From: Rhopalosiphum padi
Taxonomy: Eukaryota > Arthropoda > Insecta > Hemiptera > Aphididae
Length of the DNA: 64,000 nucleotides
Reading direction: 5' to 3'
Assembly: GCF_020882245.1 (NCBI RefSeq)
Contig: NC_083599.1
Location: 10,168,001 to 10,232,000 of the forward strand
The notes under the pieces are model-generated. The model was not told the origin of the DNA and made no database searches. It saw nothing but the letters and a program-made list of their open reading frames with translations. Numbering within the stretch: the first letter of the stretch is position 1; each line of letters opens with the position of its first letter. The translations under genes and the position numbers were made by a program. Below, piece after piece: positions 25,601-37,800 of the stretch.

Positions 25601-27318
25601 ACACGGTGTAAGTGGTGTTCCATAATAATAATATATTTTGATAATATCTATAGATTAAAGTATAAAAAGTTGACACAACTAAATTTTACTATTTTTTATT
25701 GAAGACTTTTATAATCAATACACATTTTAAATGCCTTACTTGTGTATATTAAAGTAATAGGTAATAATATAATTGCTGTATATTATAGTTGGTATATTTA
25801 TTTAACAACAAAGTATTTAACGTTGGATTCTTAATATAATCGATTTGATAATTATAAATTAGGGGACACATTAATATACGTAGTATGGTTTTAAAATGTT
25901 TATTAGTATCTAGAAACAATATTCTGAACTATGTAAAATTTCCGTTTGATACATATTTTTATTTTTATAAATATATAATCAACTTTAAATCCACGAGAAT
26001 TGACCAATTACCTTTTTTAGTTATATACCTACCTAATTTTTATTAACTACTTGTCTTAAATTTTGTTAGATACTATATTGGTATACATTATAAAGAGCAA
26101 TAGCTGATGTAAATATGTACAATTGTATCAGAACTGATCTATTAAAAATGAATTTTAATTTATTAGACCTACGAATTAAATAAAATTAATAAAATAACGG
26201 ATGAAACACTCAATATTACAAATTTAACATTCACAATTTTAACACACACATACAGTATTTATGTATAATATTATTGAATATAGGTATATATTTATCTAAA
26301 ATAAAACCAATTAGGTACTTACTATAACGCTTACAAATAATACGTTTAATATTAATATTAATTAATACGATTAAAAGTAAAAAATGTTAACAATATGAGT
26401 AAATTCTAATTTTTAAAGAACATGGAAAAAATTGGTAACCATAATAATAAATTGTTATTTTAATACGCAAAGTATAGTGGGTATACAGATGCGATTTCAA
26501 TAATCTTATTAGGTGTTGAACAAATTTATACAAGGTGAGATCATACACACTTCCCTTTAGCTTCCTTTTAATAACTGTTTAGGTCTTACAAGATTTTTTT
26601 CTTCACATTTTATTGATATATTGCCATCATTACATGAGTCTACCTTGATGGGTGAGGGTTTTTTAGTTGTTACCCCGCCTTTGTACGTATAAAATATGGA
26701 TACAAATTATACACTCCAAACAAATATTAACAACATAATATATTAAAATATCAAACAATTAACAAGTACCGATGAGGGTACTAGTTAAAATCATACCGTC
26801 AACAGATGCTATTTTTAACGAAAAATATATATATTAAACAAATAACTTATAGGTAACCACAATATGTTCGATTTACGATAGAAGTGGTTGTAGTAAGTTG
26901 GATTTTAGTAATATTGGTGAAAGATAATCTATGTTATAAATTTATATTTCAACATATTATATGTTTAATAAATTATATAATCTACGGGTTTTTCGTTTTG
27001 ATTGATTTTCGTGGGAATATCATACATGAAATGTAGTGTATGTGTGTGCGCGAGTGTGGTGAGTAGTCAACACCCCTCCTCCTAAATTGCACATAGATAC
27101 CATAGTTATATGAAGTTTCAATGTGTTAATTAGTTAGAATTACTATAGAAAATACTCTAATTATATTTATTTCAGGAATATTTGACAGCATATAACTTAT
27201 TTTAAATGTTGAACAATTATTGTTATTGTTAAATGTTCTAATGATTAGTTAATGGTTAATTTGATTAATTTAGTTAAATATGATAAAAATGAATTAAATT
27301 AATTATAGGTACACGTAC
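22607..27318. other. Intergenic sequence between the Sidestep-like gene and POMT2
   Basis: Mostly AT-rich with no confident gene. One local exception is about 24590-24900, which is richer in G+C and holds two short start-like frames. A - strand ATG at 24644 runs 62 nt to a GTAAGT donor at 24582, and a + strand ATG at about 24869 opens a 20-codon frame. Neither connects to recognisable exons. An AATAAA on the - strand at 27166-27171 is a candidate polyadenylation signal for the Sidestep-like gene, about 750 nt past its stop. Confidence 0.4.
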
Positions 27319-27390
27319 ACGAGTCATATCGGTGGGGCCCAGTACTCATATGTATATGAAATTAAATTAAATAAATAAAAAAATAATAAA
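27319..27390 (+). repeat. Retroposon-like tail, copy 1
   Basis: The sequence opens ACGAGTCATATCGGTGGGGC, continues with CCAGTACTCATATGTATATG and ends in an A-rich AAATTAAAT/AATAAA tail. A second copy with only about three differences in the first 50 bases is at 39567. A conserved unique block followed by an A-rich simple tail is the usual form of the 3' end of a LINE or SINE. No coding part is attached. Confidence 0.6.
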
Positions 27391-27919
27391 TATTATATTC
27401 AACTTGTTTTAATTGCGGTTATTATTTTTTTTATATATCCACTACAATAAAAACTAAATGAATATAATTCCTAGATTTTATGCTTATTAAATAACAACAC
27501 ATTGACATTATTGTTATTAAACTCGAAAAATTATTACAGAATTTAAAAAGGAAGAGTCGAACGGCCGTAAAATCATCGGTCTTGTATTATAGTAGGTATT
27601 TTTGACGATTGTAATTTTTTTTTAACATTCAATTATTATATTAATAATTATATAATGATCATCGTCACAAAAACACAGATCCTTGATATAACAAAATGGT
27701 ATAATATGCGATTTGCTATTTTCGGTCAGGATCTGAGTTGGGGACGGGGTGAAAAATTGTGTTTAGCGTAAACACACAACATAATATTATTAAATAGTAT
27801 ACACACATATTATACCATAAACTCAACATAGGTAATAATAATAATAATAATATTATTACTGTACAAGGTAACAAGGTAGTTGGTGTAATCATATTATGAT
27901 ATGAATATCAGGTTATTGC

Positions 27920-30900
27920 TCACACACAACTCTCGGGGCCGGGAATGCCGCGGTTCACGATCGACACTAAAAACTGTTTGCCAAAGTTTTGTTGGATCAT
28001 TATGTCCGGCGAGGGATCTCCGGATTCGCCGGGATTGCGATCGCAATGCGAACCGGTCAGATTTGGGTAGACGTTTCGCTGTTGCTGCTGTTGCTGTTGC
28101 TGATGCTGCGGTCGCCGGGAGAGCAGCGAATATTTTTCGCCGATCATCTTGTCGCCACATGCCGTCCGGTCGTTTGATGCTATCGTCGCGGTTTCTACGA
28201 TCGTTGGTGATCTGTCGTCGCTCTGCCGTCGTTTCCACAACAGGAACGCCACCGCGATGACTATCGCCGACATCACCGCTACTGAAACGAACACTATCAT
28301 GCTCGTCGCTGTAGTGCTTTTCCCACGGCTATTTGACGCGTTGCTCCGTCGATCGTCATTGTCGCCGCCTCCACTCAACATTATCCACCATTCTGCAGAC
28401 ATAACAAGATATTATACGTATTTACTTAGAATTCTGCAATTTAGTGTGTTATGTACTTTATTTATACTTGTTTCTAGTAGTATTTTTAGTATCTATACAT
28501 AATACATAGATCCTTTTCGGGGGAAAAAATTAGCAGTACTCCTGTGAAGTGTGGGCGGGGGGGGGGGGTGGCATTCGCTTGTCGTGACAAATTAAAAATA
28601 ATTGAATTATATCTATATGTATATAACAATATTTATTTCATTTATTACTACAATTTGCATACAATATATGCAATATATTGAATATATATGATATACCCAT
28701 GATTAGTTAACTTTCAGTTAAAATATATTTTTTTTATTTTATAATTGTAATTAAAAAAATAGGAGATGTAACAGTACTATATGTTAAATTTTCAGCGTAT
28801 CTTATCATTGAGTTGGTCATAGAGTAGGTAAAATTTATGTATTACATTTGAATTCATCAATAAATTATTTCATGAGAAAAACCGTTAGTAAATAATTGAA
28901 TATTTAAATTATAAATACACGATTATTTAGCTTTATGATATGATCATATAATTTGTTTCCGTAAATACTGTATGATTCCTGCGAATTTCTACTCGTTCCC
29001 GTTACATTTTAGCCCCGAGAATTGCCTTTCTCTAAACACATTTCTACTTGACCTATAGTCGCATTGAACGTGCTTCATCCAAAATATTGAATAAAAAGAA
29101 AGCTATTCATGACGAATTCAAATTAAATGAAAAGATGATATTTTGTCTGACATATAGTTGATTGAACTGACAATTATCAAAAAACCAAATGCCATCGGAT
29201 AAAGACCGAGATGCAAACGGTCGATAAGTCGTATATTAAATCGATTGTTTATTCGTTTAGGTATATAGAGATTAAACTATCGGCATGTCACGGCGCGTAC
29301 AAATCTACGTGTTTATTGTAAACAAATAACAATTGTCCGCACTTGACAGCACCAATTACATGGTGACGTGGCGACACAAACGAATTGTATCAGAGTTCTA
29401 TATTTTTGTGTTTCTATTGTCGTTCGTCGTCGTCAGTAATAATGCACATTGCACAACAAATATTTATTTTTTCATTATAGTTATGATATGATGGGGTAAA
29501 CTATTTGTGTCCCACCTACTGTGAACCACATGAGCCGCCGCCACTCAAGTCTTCTCCAGTACCACACAAATAATTTACCAATAATGAGCTTATACATATA
29601 AAAATTAATATTTAGCAATCCTTGAAGTTTTGTAGAATACCTAGTAAAATTTGTAAAAATATAATATAATTTTGGCACTAATTATAAGTGTTTAATGTAT
29701 ACCTATCACATTTTTTATATATATCTTAATTAAAAATGAAAAATTATAGATAAAAAGGTACTTTTGTACGCTTTGCTGTACATTAAGTGTCAAATAAGTT
29801 ACTATTATTATGGGCGTGTTAAATTTGAATTCAATGATATATCTGATATCATTCTATACAAAAAACGATGCTGAACGGAAACGGTCTGACAGTCTATATC
29901 ACTAAGTAGGTATATGTCATGTTATGTATTAGATTCTGAACGGAGTGATGAATGTATTGATTTTACCAATGATGTTTGTTTTTTATTTTTTATTTTTGTG
30001 TCTGTCATTACGTTTTGGAGTAGTAATAGTGCTTTGATTTTTGACTTCAGCTCCTCATTAAAAAGGAAAATGAATCTAATTGGTACTTTAGGGGGAGGGA
30101 TCCAAAGTAAAAAATGTCCAATAGTTTTCAAAAGCGTCAAGAAAAATCCTAAAAAAGTAACGGAAAAACGGAAATTTTTACGCATAACTAGTTTTTGACA
30201 AAATCAATATTTTTATTTTGCTGTAACTCAAAAACGAATCATTGTATAAATACTTGAAATTTTCATCAAATGTTTATATCAGCGTTATATATTTACGATT
30301 AAATTTTCAAAATATTTTGACTTTTTAGCTATTCATAGATAATTTAAATTTATATAATTAATTTGTATATAATGATACCTATCATTGCATTCAAATTTAA
30401 CACATCCATTATGGTAACCTACTCTCCATCTCTACTATACAGCAGAGCAATGTCCACTTGCCCACACTTTTTTTAATATTGCTATTAAAACTATTTATTT
30501 TACTTTTAGTATTATGGTAGGCCCGGAAAGTTGATAAATTTTTTTTTTTTTTTTGGATAATGTAGTATTTAATTATTATAATAATATACTTATACATTAT
30601 AACCATATTAAAAGTGTTGTATACAACTTTATGTAAAATTCGATTTTACCTTTCTGTAAATACCGTAAAACAGCAAATTTCATAGTATTTATAAATGTTA
30701 TCTTAAAATATACCATAAATGTAATTGCGTATGGTAAAATTCATAATAATATAATATATGTAAAAGTTTTAAGTTTCTATGAATAATACTTTTAAATTAT
30801 AACAAAATAATTAACATTTTATTTATCGTTTTAATAAGAAATTTCGGTTATATTTGAATATAAAATGTCTATGAAAAATAATTCTCTTTAGATTTTATGG

Positions 30901-31779
30901 TTTCAGTATGAACTACTCATGAGGAATCTTGTATTCGACTTTCAAAACTTAGTTATAATAAGAACAGTTCTTATGAATTTCTAATTACAAAATAGCATAC
31001 AATGTCTTATGAATTTCGTCAAAATGCACTTAATAATATGAAATTGTGCATATATATATTTATATATCATATATTCATATATATTTCTATGCCAATATTA
31101 GGACAACTTATGTGCAATCTTGTAATAAATTTTCAATAATTTTGACCCGATAAATAATCTTTATTCTATAAAAAAACCAAAAAATATTGAAACTTCTTCA
31201 TGCATATAAATAGCTCAAAAATAGTTAAAACATGATAAAAATGATTAATTAAACATTTTGTACGGCTATTCGGTATTCAATTACAACAAAAAATTTTCAA
31301 ATCTAAGGTATTAATAGAAACTGTTTCATACATTTTTGGGAAATGAATCAATTATTATGAATCTTATATTACATTTTTTTAAATGTTTACTCATTCATTC
31401 ATTTGTATTGGCATTTATAAAATAAAAACAATTAAATATTTCAATTGTCTTTAAATAACTCAAAAAAGTCAAAGTATTTTGAAAGTTATTCCATGCATAT
31501 AAAATGTTAATATAAATATTTGGTAAAATTTTAAGTTTCTGTTGTTATTTGTTTTTGATTTATAACAAAATTAATAAAATCAATTTAATCAAAATGTGGT
31601 TTAGCGTAAAAATTCACGTTTTTCTTTAATTTTATGTTTGATTTTTCCGATTATAAATTAAAAAATTGGGAATCTTTTCAGATTTTGATCTCTATAAACT
31701 ATAAGCCAAATTTGATTTTCTATCCAAAACCACCCTTAAAGTTGAAAATCAAAGCATTTTATCGACAATTTATCGTGTA

Positions 31780-31828
<49 letters not shown>

Positions 31829-34800
31829 CACGTATCATTATAAAATCAATACATTCATAATTAAGAATCTAAAACGACATTTAAGTTCAGGCGTAATGAT
31901 TGAAAAAACCTGTGTTGTACTATTTAATGAATTATTTAGCATACAAAAGGGGAAAGGGAGAATGATAATATTGCAGGTTCAACTATAAAATGCCCCTCTT
32001 CCCATTACACATATAAATCTTACGTATTGTTAATACTTGTTTATAATATATCTGACATAAATAAATGTCATTCGAGAACTGGGCTTAAAGAAACAAAACG
32101 TACCGGTAGACGAAGTGCCGGCCGGACCGTCGGCTCTCGTACTGCTTTCGTATGCTGACTCGCCGCTCCACCACCACGGGTGCCTCAACAGCATCACGTT
32201 ATCGCTACCGAAATTCGTGAGCGGGCCTCGGCCCATGCGATTGGCTGCGTACGCTGATAGAGTTAAACGTTTTCGTTCATCATCCGGGCCGTTTCTCAGT
32301 CGTAGGTTCTTGCGGTTTACGCGGTATTCGATCGAACCGCCACCCACCGCAGACCTGGCAGCGGTGCCCGTCACGTTGTCCGCTAGCCATTCACCACTTA
32401 GACGGTACTTGTTACGTCGAACGTAGTCGTTGCTATCGTCTGCCGTCGCGTAAGATGATCTGTAAAGCAGAGTAAGTTGTCACGTGAATTTAAAATTAAA
32501 AAAAACTGACTACATTACGCATTACCTATATTATTATATAATAATATGTTATGGCCAAACACGGTGATTGGGAAAGGACATCATTAGCCGAGAAATTTCG
32601 TTATCAATACACAAAATCAACTGATTATCGAGATTTTGTAACGGCTTTTAATGGCTAAATGTCTTAGATTTCCGTGATTGTTAGATGAAGATGACAAAAA
32701 TATAGCAGTATGCAATTGTTAACTTAGAGGCGCAATTTTAATTAAAAAAAACTACTACCTACTTATATTTTTTTCAGTTATTTTTGTGATCGTGGTTTAT
32801 ATTATAATCGACTTCGCTCCCCACTCACAGCCTTTATACATCTGTCTACTCATTATATCAAAGTCTCTTAATTGTTGGAAAATGTGAAGAAACTCAATAA
32901 ATAATCAACCAAATCTAAACAGGTACTTTTAAGATCTGAACATAAACTGCGGCTCCAGGTTATAGGCTACACACGATAATAAATATTTTAATATTTTGGT
33001 TTTCAGTATAGGCGAACGTGAAGTTGTCCTCCCTCAGTCGGCAGTCCGATCGATACGAATAATGTGCCAAGATTTTAAAGACATTGCAAATTCCAAAAAC
33101 TGTTTTGAAAAAAAATATTGGTCAATATTGGGTAGTCAACTTCATGTACATACTCATGTCTACACTCTACAGTATAATTAATCGTTTTCAAAAATATTAG
33201 TTTTTAGTACTTCAGTTATTAATGAGGATGTAGGTACAGACTATGATATGGTGAAATTTTCAGACATTCTCTACTCATATATTATGTGAGATACATATAC
33301 ATGAGGTTATGTGATGCGGGCCTTGATTTTAAATTGTTGTAAAACGTTACTTCAGCTTTAAATTTTAGATACATATAGGAACATACCGGTAGGTTGATTC
33401 TATAGATAATATATTATTATTATTATCGCGATGTGCCGATGTCCAGATAGAGTTATCGTTATGCATATTAGCGTATTTACATCATACATATATAGGTACT
33501 CTTTGGTTGAAATGTCAGCGACTTAATTATTATGTGACCGTCGATTTACTATCGCAACATATTATTGTCATGTACTAATTATATATTTATTTTAGTTTTA
33601 ACCACGATTTTCAAACTTACAATATGGGTAGTAGCATTAGTTTTATAATATACGGAATCAATGGTAGTATAGCTGATACCTATATAGGTTACACGTATAT
33701 GACTATAATAAATATTGTATTGTTTTGTATCTTGTATCTTGTATGTATTCAAATTCGATTTGTATAATTTTATAGTCATAACAATACTATGCGTGTTTAC
33801 TATAATATAAATATATAATACGATTATATGCTATTCCGTATAAATGGCCAAAGTGGTTTTAAAATGTCACTATATATCAGTCGAATAATACGTGTGCTTT
33901 GGCCTTTGAGTAATTTTGGAATCTTGTATCAAACACTAATAACCGATTTGTATGCATTTTTTTTTTTTTGGTTGGTGCGGGGAAAGAAATATGCAACCTG
34001 CCAATTTTAATATTTATTGACTTGCGCATTTTCAATCCGTTGGCCTTCAAATTAAGATTATTAATTTTTCAAAATGATTCTTCATAAAAGTTCATAGACT
34101 TTGTCTTTTTATTTCTTAATTTTATTTTCATGTTACCATAAGAACGGGAATCAAATATTTATTTTACATTCTAGATGATATATATATTATTTGTTTATTA
34201 ATAACTTATCATTATTTATAACTATTTTGGTCGTATTTAGTTTTCATTTTATCATATTTTAGATTCTGAGCGGAGTGATGAATGTATTGATTTTACAATG
34301 ATGTGTGTTTTTTGTGTCTGTGTACACAATAAATATTCGATTTTAAGCTTAAGGTTGAATTTGGATAGAAATTTGCATCTAGCTTGTACTTTAAAAAGGT
34401 CAAAATTAGAAATTCCCAGTTATTATTTTTGTAATTGGTAAAAACAAAAATAAAAAATTAAGGAAAAACGGGAATTTTTACGGAATTTTAATTTTTGACA
34501 ACCGACTGAAGAAAAAAATATTTGTAGATACTTTAAATTTACACTAAATGTTTATATTATCTATTTTTATATTAACGATAAATTTTTCAAAATATTTCGA
34601 CTGTTTTTGAGTTATTTATAGGCATAGTAAATTTTCAATATTTTTTGGTTTTTTTTTTTAATTTTCACAAGTTTATACACAATCTATACAAATTAATGCA
34701 CAATAAGCACAATAAATGTTGAATAAAAATTATTTGCTGGGTTAAAATTCTTAAAAATGTAATACGAGGCCCCTCGTAAGTTACACTTATATATGCATAA

Positions 34801-37800
34801 AAATATTAAAAAATACGTAGATATATTTTGTTTATATGCATTTTAATTAAGAATTTTGACGAAATTAGTTAAAATCACAAATTATTACAAACTAATTTTT
34901 AGTTACAAACTTATAAAAACTTTTCGTTTTATATCTAAGTTTTGAAAATTTAATACAAGTTTTCTTACGAGTAGGTAGTGTATATTGAAACCATTAAATC
35001 TAAAAAGTATATAAAGACAATTATGTTTTGTAGACATTTAAGTTAAAAACTGTAACATAATATAATGACAATATTATTAACAGCAAAAGCAAAATATTTG
35101 CGTAGGAAAGATAAAGCTATATCGAAATTAATTAAAATCATAATATACATTTGCAAATACAAATATTACTTAATACTACTATAGATATGTTTTGCTTACA
35201 TTTTTTAATAATAAATTATTCGCAGTTAAAATAATTCTATCATGTACTTATTTATAATCGTCGAGGCTTCAATGGATAAACATTTATACGTATTGCTTTA
35301 GTTAAGTTTTATAATTAGTTTGAAAAGTAAATTAACATGATAATTTTTTTTTAATTATTGACTTGATGGATGGTAAGTATATTTAACCTTTTAAGTATTT
35401 GTGCACCATAGCAAAAAAAAAAAAAACTGAAACGGTGTCAATATTTAACTATACGATTTATATTATATTGCTTGCACTACGCGAATAATATATATATATA
35501 TATTGGCAATGCTTACGGAAAAGTGGTAGGACGACGACCGGCCAGAACAAACAACCGCTTATCGCTGTTATGTAATATTTTAATTTGCATGGATTTGATT
35601 AACCCTTTAACACTAATGAAACCTGCTGTTTGATCGGCTGTCCCATTTCAACCGTGACATATGTATACAGAGTGTAACAGAAATAATACCGACAGTTGAA
35701 ATTAACTGACAATGTAATAAATTGTACAGCAATATTTCTATGTATTTTTTTAGTTTAATTATTCTATGAACTGTATCATTGATATTATACTTAATAAAAA
35801 ATATAAATTATTCATTTATGAACCAAAGTTATAACGTAGTAAATTAATTACATCTGTTATTTTTATTACATCCTGTTATATCGTGTAGATCTAAGCTAAT
35901 ATTTATTTTAATCACAAACCTGGAAAACGTCGTGGTCAAATCATTGCTCTCATATATCTCCAATGAGTAAGTCAGCGGCCTAACTCCACCGTCGTTGTCT
36001 AAAGTACAACTTATTGTTGCCAAGTCTTTGTCTTCCCCGTTGTCTTGGATGGGTGACGTGCGTCGTTGATGATGATGATGGTGATGGTGATGTCTACTAC
36101 CAGCACCGGTGTGCCGTTCTTGATCTTTGGGCAATCGTATTGCGCAGCCAGTTAATGGACCCGGGGGTGCTGTATTCGCATATGCAAACAGACAAACGAT
36201 AATATTTATTATATATTTTATTACGAGTACTCATTTAAAAGTATTTGTTGCATTTTAATAACAGGATCAATATTCGTTTCACACTCGTAAGTGGTGTGTA
36301 CATTAAAAATGGAATATGAACAAACCACCAAAGTAAAAAATTCACAATGGATCAATGGACATTAAAAAAAAAAAAAATTAATGATTATACGTATGCTATT
36401 ACATTATTGTATGTTATAACTTATATCTTAAATATGGTATCAAAAACTGCTTTAGTTGAATATTGTTAAGGCGAAAACGAAAATAAAAATAATGAGATAT
36501 GTTAGTTGAATAACATAATATCTGTCATCTTGTTTTAAAACTTTCTATTATTATAATGGGTAGGTACTCTGTAACATTTAAATTATGTTATTATTATTAT
36601 TATTATACTGTTTAACATGAAACGGAATAATATTATATTATAACAGTGTAATTTCTATGAATTTACGTTGATTTAATAACATTATAACAGTAATATTTTG
36701 TTCGAATAAAACATTATACTTAATTGATATAAAAACACACATAGAAATTTAAATGTTATGGATGCAGTTATTATAGATAGTAATTACAACTATCATAATA
36801 GTTGGACTATTGTCGAAGCTCAGTGTTAAAAAAAAATAAAATGCAAATAGCGAATATATAGGTTTGCAATTCTACGCATCGATAGTTGATTTAATTATCA
36901 ACTATGGACTCCAATATATACAAATAAGCAACGTGCCCCATCATGTTTGACCCAATAATTACATTGTTTTACTAATTAATATTTTTCAAAAATTATTGTT
37001 GATTCACTGAACTATATATTATAATTATAAAAATAAAATATTTTTTTGGTTAATTCAGAGTTTAAAATATAACGATAATATTTGTTTCATTTCAACAAAA
37101 CGTTTATTGTATAAGTAGTAATTTCATTAATTATTTTTTTTTTTTGAGGGGGGGGGGGTTAAAATTATCCCAAGTAAAGTGGCTCACACCACAATTATTA
37201 TTTACACAATCTTCTGATGTATATATAAATCCTAAATTCCATTTTGGGGTTAATGTTAAGTTTTTGGAATTTAAGCGCCGAAAGCCCATATGGCCTTTAC
37301 CAAATATATTCTATTAGATATATTTCCATTCTTTAAATTTTTTTTTCTATCTAACCTATTATCAATGATGTCTTTTTGTGGAAAATTTTTTAATCAGAAT
37401 TAATAAGCTAATTTTTAAATTCAATACCTTTTTTGAAAGGTAATTCGTCTTAGATAGAACTTTGGATGTTCAAACTTTATTTTTGACTATTTACAATTAA
37501 AATAAATGTTAAAATGCGTAAGAATTATCAAACAACTAGAATTTGTAAAGATCCTCGATTTTTAACAAAATTGATTTGATTTATTTGTGTAATTAAAAAA
37601 ATGATTAGCATAGGGACTTGAAATTTTCATTGAATACTTAAATTATCAACTTTTGATAAGGTAAAATTATTAAAATTATGTTAAAACAATTTTCTCCAAT
37701 GATTGAAGTTAAATTATTTTTATTTCTTTATTTCGTTTAGAATTATTTTATTATTATTTTTTATTATTTTATTGTTTAATAATAATTATTAATTAATATA

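Noticed and set aside
27901..28502. Several + and - strand frames over the transmembrane/cytoplasmic exon
   Set aside because: Only the - strand frame ending at 27920 contains a membrane helix and joins the upstream exon in phase. The others, including the 114-codon - strand frame, overlap it and lack features.
29914..30198. 87-94 codon frames on both strands
   Set aside because: They lie inside the dispersed repeat copy A and have low-complexity, Phe/Lys-rich products.
32115..32426. 103-codon + strand frame
   Set aside because: Antisense shadow of the FN3/juxtamembrane exon 32459-32104.
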